Of a stretch of DNA of 64,000 nucleotides, positions 21,820 to 35,746 are shown piece after piece (within the stretch, counting starts at the first letter, position 1; each line of letters begins with the position of its first letter). Both the position numbers and the translations under genes were made by a program. The stretch is from Anisakis pegreffii. Its lineage: Eukaryota; Nematoda; Chromadorea; Rhabditida; Anisakidae. Under the pieces are notes generated by a model. The model had not been told where the DNA came from and did not search any database. It was given only the letters and a program-made list of their open reading frames with translations. The DNA is taken from the NCBI GenBank assembly GCA_035041965.1, contig JAPYMA010001508.1:48790-112789 (forward strand), written 5' to 3'.

Positions 21820-23292
21820 TGAAATTTGTATCATTTGTGAAATCTGCCGGTTATTGACATTCCGAGAAAATACTCTCTATTCATTTAGTTTTGTTGTGTG
21901 AGCGAAATTTTTATGCGGAACGATCGAGTTCACTCCTGTCAGTGTCCAATTGTGTTTTTGCTTTCAAATGTTATGGTCATCAAATTGTTTATTTATTTTT
22001 AACGCAAACTCGATGTTTTGATATGTAACAATGGGTCAATTCTTTCACTAGTGTGGTGTTTCTTTCGAAATGTTTATCTGTTAATTTTACTTTCATATCA
22101 CTTTAAATTGGCTTTAATAAAGAACTATTATTGGATGGATTGTTACAATGCAGTGACATATTCAAAAATACAATCACTGAAGACAGCATTCGAATGCTCT
22201 TATTGATAAAATGTTCCGAATGTGATGGAGAACAATTGGAAATGGGAAAAAAGAATATGAGAAAACTTTCGAAGCAGTGCTCGTAACTGCTAGAAAATTT
22301 AATTCTAGTTTGCCATATCGGTCAAGAATTGCACAACGTTATAAAACAGTTTTTTGAACTGATTCTGAACCGAACTCAATAGAGATCATCGAATAGCTTC
22401 TATTGATCTCTACACCTCTGTAATCTTCGAAATCAATATCTTGAGAGATATGGTTGATTAAGACCTATGATTTCCTGCATTACTATTGGTAGCTGTGAAG
22501 AAAGAAGTTCTCCAAAGAATGAGGAACATAATGTTGGTGTCGTCAGATTTCTACAATTGATGAAATTGTCCTGCGTTAATGGCAAATAAGGATTCCAAAT
22601 GAACGATGTTCAAGTGGCCCTTGAATCATTGAAAGTGAACTGATTAATTCGTCAAGCGAGGCTATGAAGTTATTAATTAAAGTTCAGCTCATTGAATGCA
22701 ACAGTGTTGCCAGCCTATTCTCAATGTCTGCAAACGGGTGCAAGCATTGGATCAGCTGATTTCTGCAAAGTTACAGCTGATTATGAAATTAACCAGCCGC
22801 ACTTTATTTTTTCATTTTGATTTGTTCTTGAGTGGTGCGGTGCGTTTATCTTGCATATTCCTTTGAAAGCATTCTTCCCAACGTTTTGCTTGGATGCTTT
22901 AATTCTTCCCGAATATGATATACTTTGACACTTAAACCTAATCTCCAAAATATAAGAACCATCCAACTCACTCAAACTTATGTGGGAAATCGCACATAAA
23001 CCTTCAATGCTTTAAATTGTCTTTCTTCGAGTACGACTGAACGAATCGCCACAGTGTGCAGCATTTCAACATATTGTGCAATTCTAGTTTCTTTTAAGTC
23101 GACTCAGAAATTTGCTTTCTATCATTTTGTTGTTACTATTCGCTTGTTTTGAAGCTCTTCCTCTGACAAGCTTTACTGGTTCTGCGTTCCAGTCATCTCT
23201 TCGGGTTGCCATCTCATTTATCGTGATTTCAGGACGGTTTTTGTCTGTGCAAGCACGTGTAGCCGTGAAAAGAAGAAACGTTTCGTTTAGAG
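21820..23292. other. Spacer between ALG1 and the NFX1-like gene
   Basis: I see no supported exon. The first ~300 bases are likely ALG1 3' UTR. Near the right end a TGATTTCAG acceptor (ending 23232) lies about 60 bases before the next start codon and could be a trans-splice site. The rest is unremarkable AT-rich DNA. Confidence 0.4.
22116..22121 (+). promoter_or_regulatory. Candidate poly(A) signal AATAAA after ALG1
   Basis: AATAAA about 300 bases beyond the ALG1 stop codon and on its strand, a plausible position for the end of the mRNA. Confidence 0.4.
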
Positions 23293-26200
23293 ATGACTGA
23301 CTCTAGTCAAATAATTCCACCTCATGAATTCGACGCATCTGAGGCTGTGAATCGTAGTCCAAGTAGTAGAAGTGGATCGCAACGAGGCGCCGCTGCAAAC
23401 AACGGTTACCGTAGACGTGCCGAAAGAAACTCACGGGGTACTTTCAATTCTTACATAGGTATTGGGGGAATTTTTGCAAGCAACTGCTCGATTGCATTCG
23501 ATTTAACTTTGAAATTTGCATGTTCTGAACTATGCATACCAGTTTTCTCATATGATTTGACTGCAGATAATGTCTTCGCTTCAATGACAATCGAGGTTGT
23601 CGAGTTTGACTAAATTTTCATATCATTCACTGGATGGAATGAGCAAAATTTTTGGAATGTCGGAATTTGAATTTACAAATTTTGCATATATTTGTGCTTA
23701 GTTCCAGGTGGCTTCAATCAACAACATCATCGTTCAAACTACTATCCCACTCCGTTGGTTGGTCCACATACGGAGTTCTACACACCACCTCGGGCTGTGT
23801 TTGACTTGCCGCCTCAGTTTCTTCCGCCTCACATGTTCAACGCTAACGTGGTGCCTGTGTCGGAACGTGATGCAAACTTTGAACTTCAGTTCGGAAATTA
23901 TTCCAGAAATGTACCCTACATTAATAATGATGGTTTGTTCATTCCACCGCAACAACAGCTACAACCTCAAGAGTTCATTCCATCCGAACAACAACCTGAA
24001 GAAGTTTATGCAAATGGTTTAGAGAGTCAGTTAGGTCAGTTGTTCATTCCAACGCAGCAACAGCGACAACCTCAAGAGTTCATTCCATCCGAACAACCCT
24101 CTCAAGAAGTTTACACAAATGGATTGGAGAGTCAGTTAGGTCAGTTCATTATCAAAACATTTCAATTTATGTGTCCAATGTAACACTACAATTAGGGTGA
24201 TGATTCAGGTTTCACACTGGATTGAAACCTATGGGTATTGTCAGAGTTGGAGTAAAATTTTCATGAATGACTTTTCGATGTGAATTCTTTATTAACATTC
24301 TGAACTTTTGTACAAAAGTCCTTTTCCGAAATAATCATTGGTTTACATTAAATATGATCGAATTGAAAGAAATTCTGTTGATGGTTGAATGAGTAAAATA
24401 TTTTTTTATTTTCAGAGCAGTTGAATGTGGGCGGAAATGAAGGCCATCAACTGGTGACCACGCTGGATGTGCCCAGTCGGCATCGTCAAAAGTCACCTCG
24501 TTCAACTGATAGGTAAACATTTTCGTCGATGAAACTCAAATTTGTCCGAACCACTACTAGTTTAATAATAATATTCTCACGAATTACTGAATTGCTATTT
24601 TTTCAAATAAGACTTGACATTTCTAATAAGAATTTTTCTTCGATCACTCAGTCATCGTTAACGTGACTTCTCGTCGTTTCGACTGTCTCGAAATTTTATC
24701 GAATGTGAAATTCGGTTCACTTTTATGATCAATTTCGGAAGCATCGGCGAATTTAAGATCAAAAAATGCATCACACTCGAATGCAACACAATCAAATCGT
24801 CGGCATGTGAATGCACAAAACCGGAAATCAAGGGGTGGCAGCGGCTCATCATCGTTCAAGCGCGGAAACCAACGGGGACGGGGAGCGGCCGTTATGGAAC
24901 GTCAGATGCAACGCCCTGCTGCATACAATGATTTGGAATCTTTTCCTCTCGCTGACAGCTGTACGTTTTTTAAAAATGAATTTGTTGGAGGGCTGATTAC
25001 GTGAATGATTAATTCATTCGTTGATTGTGACTTACAATTGACCGTTCATGTACTTCGAGACCGGATATTTATCTCCCCCACCTGGCATACCGTTGTATTT
25101 TAGCTGGAATTCCAGCAGAAGAAGGCTACGGTTGTCCACCGTCGTATTTATTGGAGACGTATCGTGACGAAACGGATCGTCAGCAGATGGCTGCTGCAGC
25201 AGCGGCAGCATCGGCGTTGCTTCCTTCAAGGGGTCGTCGAAACGGAACGCAAATATTCCCAGGTTATAACGCGGAAGATTCTTTCTCTTTCCTAGGTCGA
25301 TTTAGGATACGTTGTCTTAACGAAGAACTCATTTAATGACGGTTCCATGTTCGCGAAGTTTTCATTCATTTGGCTATTTTATACTCGTAGTAATTAAGGT
25401 CGTCGTCGTGGGCATTCAAACCAGGCTAACAATCAATTCAGCGGAATGTATCAAGTCAGCAACGAGCAGATTCAACGACGGAATGAACGCAAAGATGATG
25501 ACGGGAACTTGGATACTCTCAGGGGTATGATTCTGTGAAATCACTCCCAGTTCAGAACGGATTATGAAATGGCTTTGAATATTCTCTTTTTAAATATTTC
25601 AGTTCAATTTTATATTGTTCGTTAAATTCTATTAGAATTACGGTTTAGATCGGCTAAAGAAACAACTTGAAGATAACACGTACGAATGCATGATCTGTTG
25701 TCAAACTATCCAGGCAAATCAGGTACTGTCGCATGTTAATATCGTTTTTAATTTCAAGTGGAAATATTTCGCTGTGAATATTCGAATGGCGATTTTTTTT
25801 TGTTGTTTGTAATTAGAGAGAAATGAAGAATCTATGCAAATTTGTTTGAAAATTTCACGTGAAATACGTTGAATTTTGCATAGAAACAATGGAGACTTTG
25901 AATTTATTATTCAAATTCATTGTGATGAATGAAAATTTGTTGCAGTGGATATGGACGTGTTCGAAATGCTTCCACATGTTTCACATGAATCGAGCCAACA
26001 CATACGGTTGCATAACTCAATGGGCTGCGAAAAGTTTCGATCCGGATTTGGGATGGCGTTGTCCGTCGTGTCAGAATTTATCATTTGAGTTGCCCAAACA
26101 GTACAGATGCTTCTGTGGCAAACGATTGAATCCAGCAACACAAAGGTATCGATTGTTATTCAACTTAAAAAGCCGTTGTATAGTTTTGTCGTGGTTTCCA

Positions 26201-29200
26201 CATTATGCAGAATGTTGTTTGTGAATCTAAAAGGTTACCCAAAGAGCTTCAGGCTTCTTTTCCAAGAACTGATGTGTGCTTAAAATTAAGCTCATCTTTT
26301 GACTTTGTCTTGGATGTGTTCAATCTCAGATTATGTGAAGCTTGCCTGAAGCTAGGCGAAAACATAAGCTTTGCTCAAAGCCTGATCGAAGCCAGCTTAC
26401 CTTCAGACAAATGAATTGAAGCAAGCTTTAATGATCATGCACGTATTGAGGACAGTGACTCTGTCATATGATACTGAACGAAATGTGTTCTACGACATTG
26501 CTTAATGGACTATTCACAGTGATACTATTCACTGATGAATCATAGCATTCATTTGAAGATTCCCTGACATGCCTCATTCTTGTAATGCGATCTGTGGGAA
26601 GAGTCGTGGTTTTGGATGTCCACATAAGTGCAGCGAGCAGTGCCATCCCGGACCTTGCCCAGAATGTCCAGCCATGGTGACAAGGTCTTGCAATTGTGGT
26701 GCTGAAACAAAGGCAATTCGGTGTGGAACAACTCCCGAATTCCAGGTTGGTTTTACAATTTCCCATGTAAATTCTCTACGAAAAGGAATATTTCTAGCTA
26801 ATGTGATGGCAGTAATTATTAAAATTATGCTTGCACACATGATGATACCACAAATTTTTGCAGTGTTCGAAAGTGTGCGATAAAATATTGAATTGTGGAG
26901 TTCACAAATGTGCAAAAGTGTGCCACAAGGGTGGTTGCGGTGTATGTGAAGAAGTTATTGTGCAAAGTGAGTATGTTTACATTTTTTGAATTTACATTCT
27001 AAACTTCCGAATGAAAATGTATTCTTTTAATTGAAAATTTTATACATTTCGTTTATATCGGTCGTTGTTTTCCAGATATTAGACGAGCTCAAAGTATTGC
27101 TGAAATCCTTTGATGGATTACTCTTTTTCTGAGCAGAATTTGTTTTGAAATAAATTTATTCTGAGATTTTTTGCTTGAGTTATTGACGGATTCATTGATG
27201 CATCTGATTGAAGTTAAGCTGGTAGAATCGTTATTGATCAGTTATCTCAAATTGTGTTTGATTGTGCTGCGTATCTTATTCGTGTATTTTCTCGGAATAT
27301 GATGTTGTATTTAGCGTGCTACTGTGGTTTGGATGAACGTACAGTGCCGTGCACGGCATTGAATCTACAAAGTGAATCATACAGTTGTGGTGCACCGTGT
27401 GACGGAATGTATTCATGCGGTATTCACAAATGTGATATGAGGTTAGCGATTAATGATATTGACCCATGGAATGTATATTGGTGATTGAATGAAACTCGAA
27501 GGTTCACCTCCATTTTACTGAATGTAGACGAAATGATTTTAGTAAGTTATAAGCGAATTGAAAAGAAATTTTGAAAATCATCAGCAATCACAGTGAAACA
27601 AAGATCAACAAATGTGATCGGGTTGCAAGACTGACTCGTTTGCGTAGTTTTCAAATGTTGTTGAGCCTTGAATCTCGGATTTGAAGGTGTCATCTAAAGA
27701 AAGACGAAGACGGCAGTTGTGGTGCATGTTCATTGTCGCCTGAGAAGAAGGAGTATTGCCCTTGTGGACGTGTCAAGATCGTCGATCTTATCGATAAACC
27801 ACGTGAGAAATGCACTGATCCAATCCCGACTTGTGACAACATTTGTGGGAAAGTATTATTGTGTGGCAGCAAAGGTATTTGGCAATATTCAGTCCGTTTC
27901 AAACAATTTCTCAAATGATTTTGATTTCTTTCTCGAGCCAACCACAATGTTGTTTGTGGTTTCTATGGAGGTCAGTTAACAGAAACCGTTCTTAAAAAAC
28001 TAAATTGAAGAACCTAGTATTGGAGCTAACCTGTTCGTAATTCACACTCTATTGTTCGATGTTCAGATAAGCCACATCGTTGTAAGCAAAAGTGTCACAC
28101 CGGACCGTGCCCGCCTTGTCCGGATAATAGTTCCATTGTTTGCCGTTGCAAATCTCTGAAGAAGACAATTCCGTGCAAGGAATTCCTTCGTTATTCTGGT
28201 TAGTCCTGTAAATTTTTTTCCTGTATCTAAATGCTAAATGACATACATCTATGAGCTCTTTTCCAAAATGCCGATCATCTTATAATTATATCGAAATTTC
28301 TGAACTTCCTTTTACTGATCACTTCTTCGATCATTTCGATAATTGATTTGTGTGTGTATCTGATGAGTCTCTTTCAGATTCAAATCCATTCACATGTGAA
28401 CGTCGTTGTCGAAAGTTGAAATCTTGTCAAAATCATCGATGCCAGGCGATGTGTTGTGTTGATACTGAGCATTTTTGTATGCAGGTTGGTGATTTTCGCA
28501 TTCTTGAAACGTTCTGAGACAGAATTCAAGAATTGCCGAGTGCAGTCGACTCGTAGGAAAGAGCATAGTTTCGTGACACGCCAGTTAAATTTGAAACGGT
28601 AATGTGTGTTGAACGTAAGCCCGTGCGTGGTCATAGGAAATTTACATTGGATTGCAAAAAGAATGAGATTTCCGAACAATATCGAAAATTTCCTTATTCA
28701 AGTTCTGTCGCTGAGCGAGACTCTAAAAACTTCATTCATTATTTCATCAGTTTTTTTCGGCATCCAAGCGAGTTGGTTCGTTGATTTATTTCCATTTGTG
28801 ATTTTTTTTCAGATTTGTAACAAGAAATTGGATTGTGGTAATCACAATTGTGATCGTTTATGCCATGTTGGTCAGTGTCCGCGTTGTTTGCAAGCAAGTA
28901 TGTGCCAACGGGTTCTTTTATTTTCCTTATGGTGACAAATTAATTGTAAGGAAAATGCATTCGTTAATCCAAAATGATTATTCGTGGAGCCAAAAAAAGT
29001 TCAACTTAACGTGTTCATGGAAGCAAATTTTCAGTTGAGAGGATTAAAAAGTTCGTTGTAGGTTTCGAAGAGCAGTACTGTTTATGTGGGCATACAGTTC
29101 GTGAGCCACCAATACCGTGCGGTACTCCGCTTCCCCCGTGCGATCAACCGTGCTCACGACAACACGCATGTGAACATCCTCCGATGCACAACTGCCACAG

Positions 29201-31347
29201 TGAGCCGGAATGCCCTCCATGCACTGTGCTCACACAAAAAGAGTGTTATGGTGGTCACGAAGTGAGAGCGTTTTCTTTGACAATAAATTTTAGTCACCGC
29301 TAGCGAAAGCATTCAGCATTTCGAGTTTCAACTCGACGCGAAGTTTTAAACGTCTCGCGTGTTCCATCCGGAAATTTTATTTTAATAGCGTTTATTTTTC
29401 AGATTCGCTCGAATATACCGTGCTACTTGAACGATGTGTCTTGCGGTCGACCGTGTGATAAAGCCCTACCATGTGGAGTGCATACCTGCAAGCGTATCTG
29501 TCATCCGGGTGAATGTCTCACTGCAGAGAATCCAGTATGTAAACAGCCGTGTACAATTCCGCGTGAAGGTCAAGCATGTGATCATGCTTGTGGACTGCCG
29601 TGTCATGGCAAAGAACCATGTCCGAAAAGGTGTGCTTGATTTCGTCTTTCTGCTCACTGATAACTTTTTTCGAATATTCTTGGTCGTTTCTGAATGGGGA
29701 GTTTTTTCCGGACTCTTGTGTTCTCGTTTTTTCAGGTACCCGAGCCTACTTTTTTGAGATAATCAGGTGTGGCGGCGTGAGCAAAACTAAAATTTTCAGT
29801 GTTTGCACAGAGAAGATAATGGTCACATGTGGATGCCAACGTAAAACGGCCGAGATGCGTTGTGTGGATGTGGAACGCGCTTATCAGAAGATGATGGCCG
29901 TACGTGTTTCAGAGGCATCCGAGGAGAGTGATTCGTCGCAGAAACGTATTCTAAAACGTTCACCAAGTCTGGACAAATATAGATGGTAAGTGACTTCTAC
30001 TGAGGATTTTTTTCCTCATATTGCAGTTTGTTCTGAAAATTGACATGAGTAACTGTGTTGTGTGATTATATCGTTGATTTTGTAACTCATTTGTCTGGGT
30101 GAATGTTACTGGAATGCTGAGATACGACAGTATCAAAGTACTTGAAGACTAGGCTTTGAATTCTGCAGTGAGATATCATTTTGTTGTTTTAAATTTACTC
30201 AGTAAGGCTGTGAATGTGCAATTGCTTTCTTGTTTCAGTCTACCATGCGATTCAGACTGTCGTCGTATTATGCGTAACAAAAAAGTTGCGAGCGCACTCA
30301 GCATAGCGACAGATTCAGAAGCGAATAATCTCTCTGTGCTCGACGGAACAGTCTCCTCAGTGCCAACCTACACGGATTTCTTGAAGGCACAACTGCAGAA
30401 ATCATTTAAACATGTTTTGGAAGTGGAAAATGCTTTAGTGGATTTGGTGCATGCCGTAGAATTGGTCAGTGTTGGTTCAAATTTAGTGCATTTGGTTGGC
30501 CTTTTGAAAGCACATTATTGTGATATTTTTATTTCAATGAAACCGTAAGTTTAACTGCTTTGTTCATAACGAAGTGAGTGATTAATCGTATCGCAACCCA
30601 GCTAGTTCGATGTCTATTCAGCATGAAACTGGCGCCACACGCACACACATATTCCGGCCGATGACATCGGAGAACCGTCGTCTGATCCATGAATACGCGT
30701 GTTATTTTCGGGTGGAAACGGTCAGTTACGATGCCGAACCGAAACGTAATGTTGTCGCTACTGCAAAATGGTAAATAATTGCTTCATACTGATGGAATAT
30801 TTATCATTTGAAGTCCAAAACTCATCATTGTTAATTACTGGTCGTTTTCAGCGGATTTCATTAATTGTCAAAATCTGTGAAATGCTTAATCGAACCTAAA
30901 TGGTCGCTGACCATTCTCATTTTTGAGAAGAAATGCGCCTGTAGGTGACAAGAGAATGATTGAAAATGGTCTGAAATGAAATTTTTATAGTGGTTCATCG
31001 TGTGTACCGTGTGTATTGCTCACTATGCTCAACAATCCGAATGGAAGCGCTCTTGGTCATATTGTTAATTTGCCGAGGTTAGCCATTATTCGAGAATCGT
31101 TTTTCTTTTCATTTTAGCCATTGTGATTATTTACGACACTAAATGATGTCTTTGGAATCGATGTATTCGTTTGTGTAATTTCAGTTTGAATTCACAAAAT
31201 CAGAGTGTTGCATCGTCCTCTTCGGTGCCATCGGTTGGAAAGGATTTTTCGTGGACTACAAACACATCCGGCATGCAGCAGTTACAACCAGTAGGCAAAG
31301 TTGTGAAACGTGGCTTCTCGGAAGCTGCACAAAACACATCAAAATAA
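23293..31347 (+). CDS. NFX1 / shuttle-craft type RING, NF-X1 zinc finger, R3H protein
   Basis: The family are nuclear zinc-finger regulators; NFX1 binds X-box DNA and also RNA with poly(A)-binding protein. About 22 exons chain to roughly 1,200 residues, including 23293-23458, 23708-24139, 24416-24512, 24758-24960, 25104-25262, 25399-25524, 25649-25722, 25946-26145, 26559-26745, 26864-26966, 27315-27441, 27687-27874, 28067-28198, 28378-28484, 28813-28897, 29062-29261, 29403-29629, 29800-29985, about 30239-30464, about 30622-30770, 30991-31077 and 31185-31347. Order: polar N-terminus with a 35-residue tandem repeat, an RG-rich patch, a C4HC3-like RING (CMICC from about 408, ending WRCPSCQN), many NF-X1 fingers (for example [24 protein letters not shown]), then an R3H domain ([33 protein letters not shown]). 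The exon pair around 30464-30622 has more than one possible join. Length is near the usual family size. Confidence 0.92.
23935..24139 (+). repeat. In-frame 35-residue tandem duplication in the NFX1-like protein
   Basis: Two adjacent copies of a 105-bp unit: residues [19 protein letters not shown]... and [19 protein letters not shown]..., each ending near NGLESQLG. The second copy runs to the donor at 24139. QPQEFIPSE loosely resembles the F-x-P core of PAM2 motifs that bind poly(A)-binding protein and occur in NFX1, but the upstream spacing does not fit the usual pattern well. Confidence 0.85.
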
Positions 31348-32661
31348 GGAACTTATCGTTGTGATCATCTGAAGATGAATGTGAAATGTAATGTGCGATT
31401 CGGATGTGAATGAATGTTATCTTCTTGAATTATCGTCTTAATCAATGATGATGTGCATTATTAGGTTAATTAAGTTATTTGTTTGAGTTGTTTTAAAGTT
31501 GTTTCCTTAATTTATTTTCAATTAATGTCATTCATCTCTTATGTTACCTTTTATGTTTTGTTTTGTTTTTAAAATTTTTTTGTGCATATGAGCTGATTGC
31601 ATTTACAATAGATTATTTTATAATTGTTATGTTCAGTTTCATAATTGTTAGGGAATCTTATCGCTTGAGTGATGATGTGTTCAGCTTTAAAACTTATTCC
31701 GTTGGAATTTTATCAGTTCAAGCATTTGATTGAGTTGACGGGCGAGGAGGTTGATCGCAAATGGGTTCTTTAAACACTTTCACTTATGTTTTAATGATTT
31801 AATGTCTCAAGTAGAATGCAATGATTCGATAACGATTCATTTAGGAAACTATTTTTTTGGCTCTGTGTAATCGTATTCTTAACTTGAAATATTGCTTCAA
31901 TTCTATTCAAATTTCAATGTTGTCTTTCATTGATTTCTTCTTCCATTCGAATTGTTCATTGTTGTTGTGATAATGAAACAGTAAATGAGAAAGAGAGCGT
32001 ACAGTTATCAAAAAGACAATTTCACCTATTACTCGCACATTACATAATTAAACACCGACCAGATCATAGCCTGGCTCAGTCTGGATAACGTCTCTGACAT
32101 TGGTGAACGATTCGGAATCGAAGAGGACGTTCTGCTGAGATTGGGACATTCTTCATACGAATGAAATAATTCTGTGGAAATTGTTTTTCTTTTAAAAGAG
32201 TTCCTCGGTGGTGCTGTAAAGATGAAATGGTACTTGATAGAATACCAGTCGAAAAAAAGAGTCAAACATCGAAAGTTTATGGATTTGAGAATCCATGCTG
32301 ATTGTTAAAATTATTTCAGTTTTACGTCTCTGGTGAATATTTCGTTTGCTCTACTCATTTTCTTGATATGGCATTAAAAAGCCGTTTAAGAATTTGTCAG
32401 TGAATTTATCGGCTTGGGCTACACTTATAGTTAGCTGTTTGTGATAACTTTTGTTGGAGACGAATGGAATGTGATTCTAAGAAATATGAAATAGTACACG
32501 TATTTTATCGATAATGAAATAATACAGATGCGCACAAGGAAGAATAACAGGAAGAGCAAGAACATCAATATGTGACATTATTAGAGCAACTCAACAAAAT
32601 ATGAATGGCACAACACGGAATGTTATGTAGAATGAATAAAGCGTGGAAGTGATGCAGTATT
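31348..32661. other. Convergent spacer after the NFX1-like gene
   Basis: AT-rich spacer between the converging NFX1-like gene and the minus-strand cluster. On the minus strand there is one short coding-like stretch ending at a TAA at 32048-32050 (ending FTNVRDVIQTEPGYDLVGV). It faintly resembles the closing motif of the cluster proteins, but I could not splice it to a gene with consistent phase. Nothing else is supported. Confidence 0.4.
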
Positions 32662-32778
32662 TCAGTTGTATTCAACGAATTTTCGTTGTGGTGGTGAATC
32701 GAACTTGGGAAGTTCACTAGGGAAATGTTCTTCGTATGAAACGGGTGGAGGATCGTCCATACCAATAAGTTCTTGACT

Positions 32779-34707
32779 TCATAGTTTTCTCAACCGCTTC
32801 AGTTCTTCTGCAATTTGGAACTGTGTAATTTGCAGTCAAAAATTTGCATCTCTAATAGACAACCAATAAAAACAACTATCACTGCACTATTAGATGATCT
32901 ATTATCGATCAAACCATTTGAATCCCATCGAAATATTTCATGTCTCATCTCAAATGTTCATCTGTTTGCGTGATCGATCTTGTGTCAAAAACAAAAAATC
33001 GCCTGGTCAACTATTCCTAAAGCAACAAACCGAACCCTCATTGGTGATATCGTCAGCAAAAGTTGATGCTGGTTCCGTGGCCGTTGTAGTAGTTTCTCGA
33101 TCACCGTCTATAATGTGCCACAGAATCTCGTATAGTTCCGTGTCGAGCGCTTTGGCCAATTCGTCATAATCATCATCGCTAAGCTTGTTTTCCCTGGAAA
33201 CATTTCAGTAATTTTTCAACAGGAACATTCGAATGCTACAGTTGCTTATTACTGTTAAGCAAAAGACAAATTGCTTATTGAAATGAAAGTAAATTTCAAA
33301 AATTCGCATCATAAAAATGTTGCTTTATAAATTATTCATGTCATCTTTTGAAGAGTACTGCATAGCAGCAATAAATCGCACGTGCTAAGTTTGTTCGTTG
33401 ATATGAAATTCTCAGCCTGTTTCTCAAGTAGAGATAGCCGATCGTTAATGGAATCATTTCGATCTAAACCATCGATCGAAAAGCTGTTTTGTCCAATAAT
33501 TGTGTTCAACGATGGTGCCACATCCAAATCGAATGAGGACTTCAATCCTGAAAACTTGAATCATTTTGTCCAGGAAATATATTTGTTCGCTTGCACGCAA
33601 ATACAGATAATACACCCCAACATCGAATCTGCTTTGTGGCACAGCTGTAAAATTGCTCTTCTGATGCGAGTGTGACGATATGATGATGCGATCGTCATAT
33701 TCGAGCCATCGAAACGATTTCGAGAGAAATTCAATGAGAAGCGTTTGGAAATAACCTTCAGAAATACTGTTAATATTTGTGGACGTACCATCAAAACGCC
33801 TCATCGATTCATCGTATTGATTCGAATGAACTGGTGAATGGATGCTATGGTGCATCACCTGCTTACGATACTCAATCGGACGAACAGGAATTTCGCTGTC
33901 ATCGAAGCGATTGCCTGGCAGCGTTGACTTACCGTACGGTTGAGTGCGATGGATGGGAGATCGACGGTAATCACCATCGGTAAACCCTCCCTTCCTGACA
34001 ATACAAACTTTCAACCAGAGCAAACTTTGGAACTCAACAAAAATTTATTTGTTTGCTATTGGCACACAGTCATTAGTGTCGATTTATTTTGATTGTTCCA
34101 TTACGAAAGAATTGCGAGAAATTTGCCGTGATCTACATCAGTTTAGTTTTATCTGCGAGCGAAATGTTGTAAATTTGAGTTTAGTAGAAAACATTTTCAC
34201 TGCACTGCAATGAACGCGTTTAATAAATAAGCACAATCATAACCTTAAAATCATCTTAAGTTCAGCATCTAAATCGTCTTCGGTCTTTGGCATCAGTTCT
34301 TTGAAACTTTTATTTCCGAAAAGTGCCTCTCGAACTGCAACCAGAACACTGAATTATCATGTATCCTCCTCGATTTAGATCGAAATCAAAAATTTATTTG
34401 AAATTGGTTCGAATTCGAAGTTTTTTCGAGAATTTGTAGGTGATTAGCTGATATAAGTTCCATAGTCGATCACAAGACAAACTTCATTGCCCTAAAATTA
34501 TTCCTCATGTATTCACATACCGAATTCCTCGAATTGTTTGTCTATTTTATATGGGACAATTCCACCAAGCCAGATCGTGTCTGGAAAGCTCAAGCTTCCA
34601 GACGATTGCGAAGCATTTGCAGACAGGTCAGGTCGAGCAGACGTATGATATCCGATTGGTAATGCAGCGGATATTCCGAAAAAGCAAAACAGAAATGCTC
34701 CGAGCAT
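32779..34707 (-). CDS. Cluster gene A: secreted protein with PDTIWLGG motif
   Basis: Seven exons chain in phase to 331 codons on the minus strand: 34521-34707, 34244-34334, 33789-33994, 33597-33755, 33382-33547, 33036-33193, 32779-32807. The start I chose gives MLGAFLFCFFGISAALPIG, a clear signal peptide; an ATG 57 bases upstream is also in frame. The motif FPDTIWLGGIVPYKID follows, shared with genes B and C. The rest is polar, with an acidic block (SDDDYDELAKALDTELYEIL), then ETTTTATEPAS, ending EELKRLRKL before TGA. The frame stays open for 38 codons after that TGA. I know no named family for it. Probably secreted; function unknown. Confidence 0.6.
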
Positions 34708-35746
34708 TATTTCCCGTCTCTGAAGATTTGGTCTTAAATTCATTCCTTTAGCAGTTCTTCGCATTCGATAGATTCATCAAATAACTCTACAAAGGATTCT
34801 ATTCAATTTTTGGTGCTTCCATAAAATTCGATTTTAATCAAATTTGCAGAAGCACTGATGAGGTGGCATCGTTTTTACTTTTGACAGCATTCAAAAATCT
34901 TGATCATTTCACTAATTTATATCTTCACGTGAGATATTATAGAATACAATAAGAAAAGTTGACATTTATAATCGCGAGAAGGTAAGCTAGATTACTTCAT
35001 ATGTTATGCAATAAGGCGATTTCAAAACATTCATGTAAAAATCAATCATTTCTATATTCATTCGATTACATTACTCACAATTATTAAAACAAAACTATAA
35101 TAATAACAATATCAGAACATTTGAGTGAGTGAACACGTAGAACATATGAATATTGCAGCATATCTGGACGAAACTGCAACGGAAATTATGCTGAATATCC
35201 GTATTAGTAGACTCAAAAAACATTAGACGAAGTACAGTTGGCAAGAACAAACCAATAGGATTACAATCGTCAATGATTACAATCTTCAGTTCATTTGCTT
35301 CTCCAAATATTTCGACAGTCATACAATAAAATGAAACCATCTGAGATGAAGAGTGACTGGCTACCGTACAGAAGCATTACACGCTAAACAAGGACGTTGA
35401 TGAAGTGTGCATTTAAAGACAATCCTCCTCAATTCATACGTTTAAAGAACTCCAAATGTGATAAAACATCAGCCATAGGTTTACTTATGGTTCATTGTTC
35501 CAAATTTTCGAATCTACTTAACAAATTCAATGCGTTCGCATATTTTTTGTCTTTTCGAATGATTCCACATTCTCAAGGTCACTAAAAAACAACAACGCCA
35601 GTATGGTTCAGCTAAAATTTGATGCGTTAATTTGATTAGTGAATTGACAAAGTCGACTTCAGTAGCAACATTAGATGTGTTTAAATAAAACAATTATTTG
35701 GTATGATAGAGAGTGAACAAGACGACGCCTTTAATGATAATATTGT

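Noticed and set aside
32565..32765. Minus-strand frame with an HHHNENSLN stretch as the last exon of gene A
   Set aside because: Its phase can be made to fit, but the composition is chance-like and the alternative frame is more protein-like.
33936..33955. Tiny intron in gene A (GTAAGTC..CCAG)
   Set aside because: It would be about 18 bases long and the frame is open straight through it.
34521..34707. Astacin-like start, because of the ...GIVPYKI string
   Set aside because: No HExxHxxGxxH zinc site is present anywhere in the gene.
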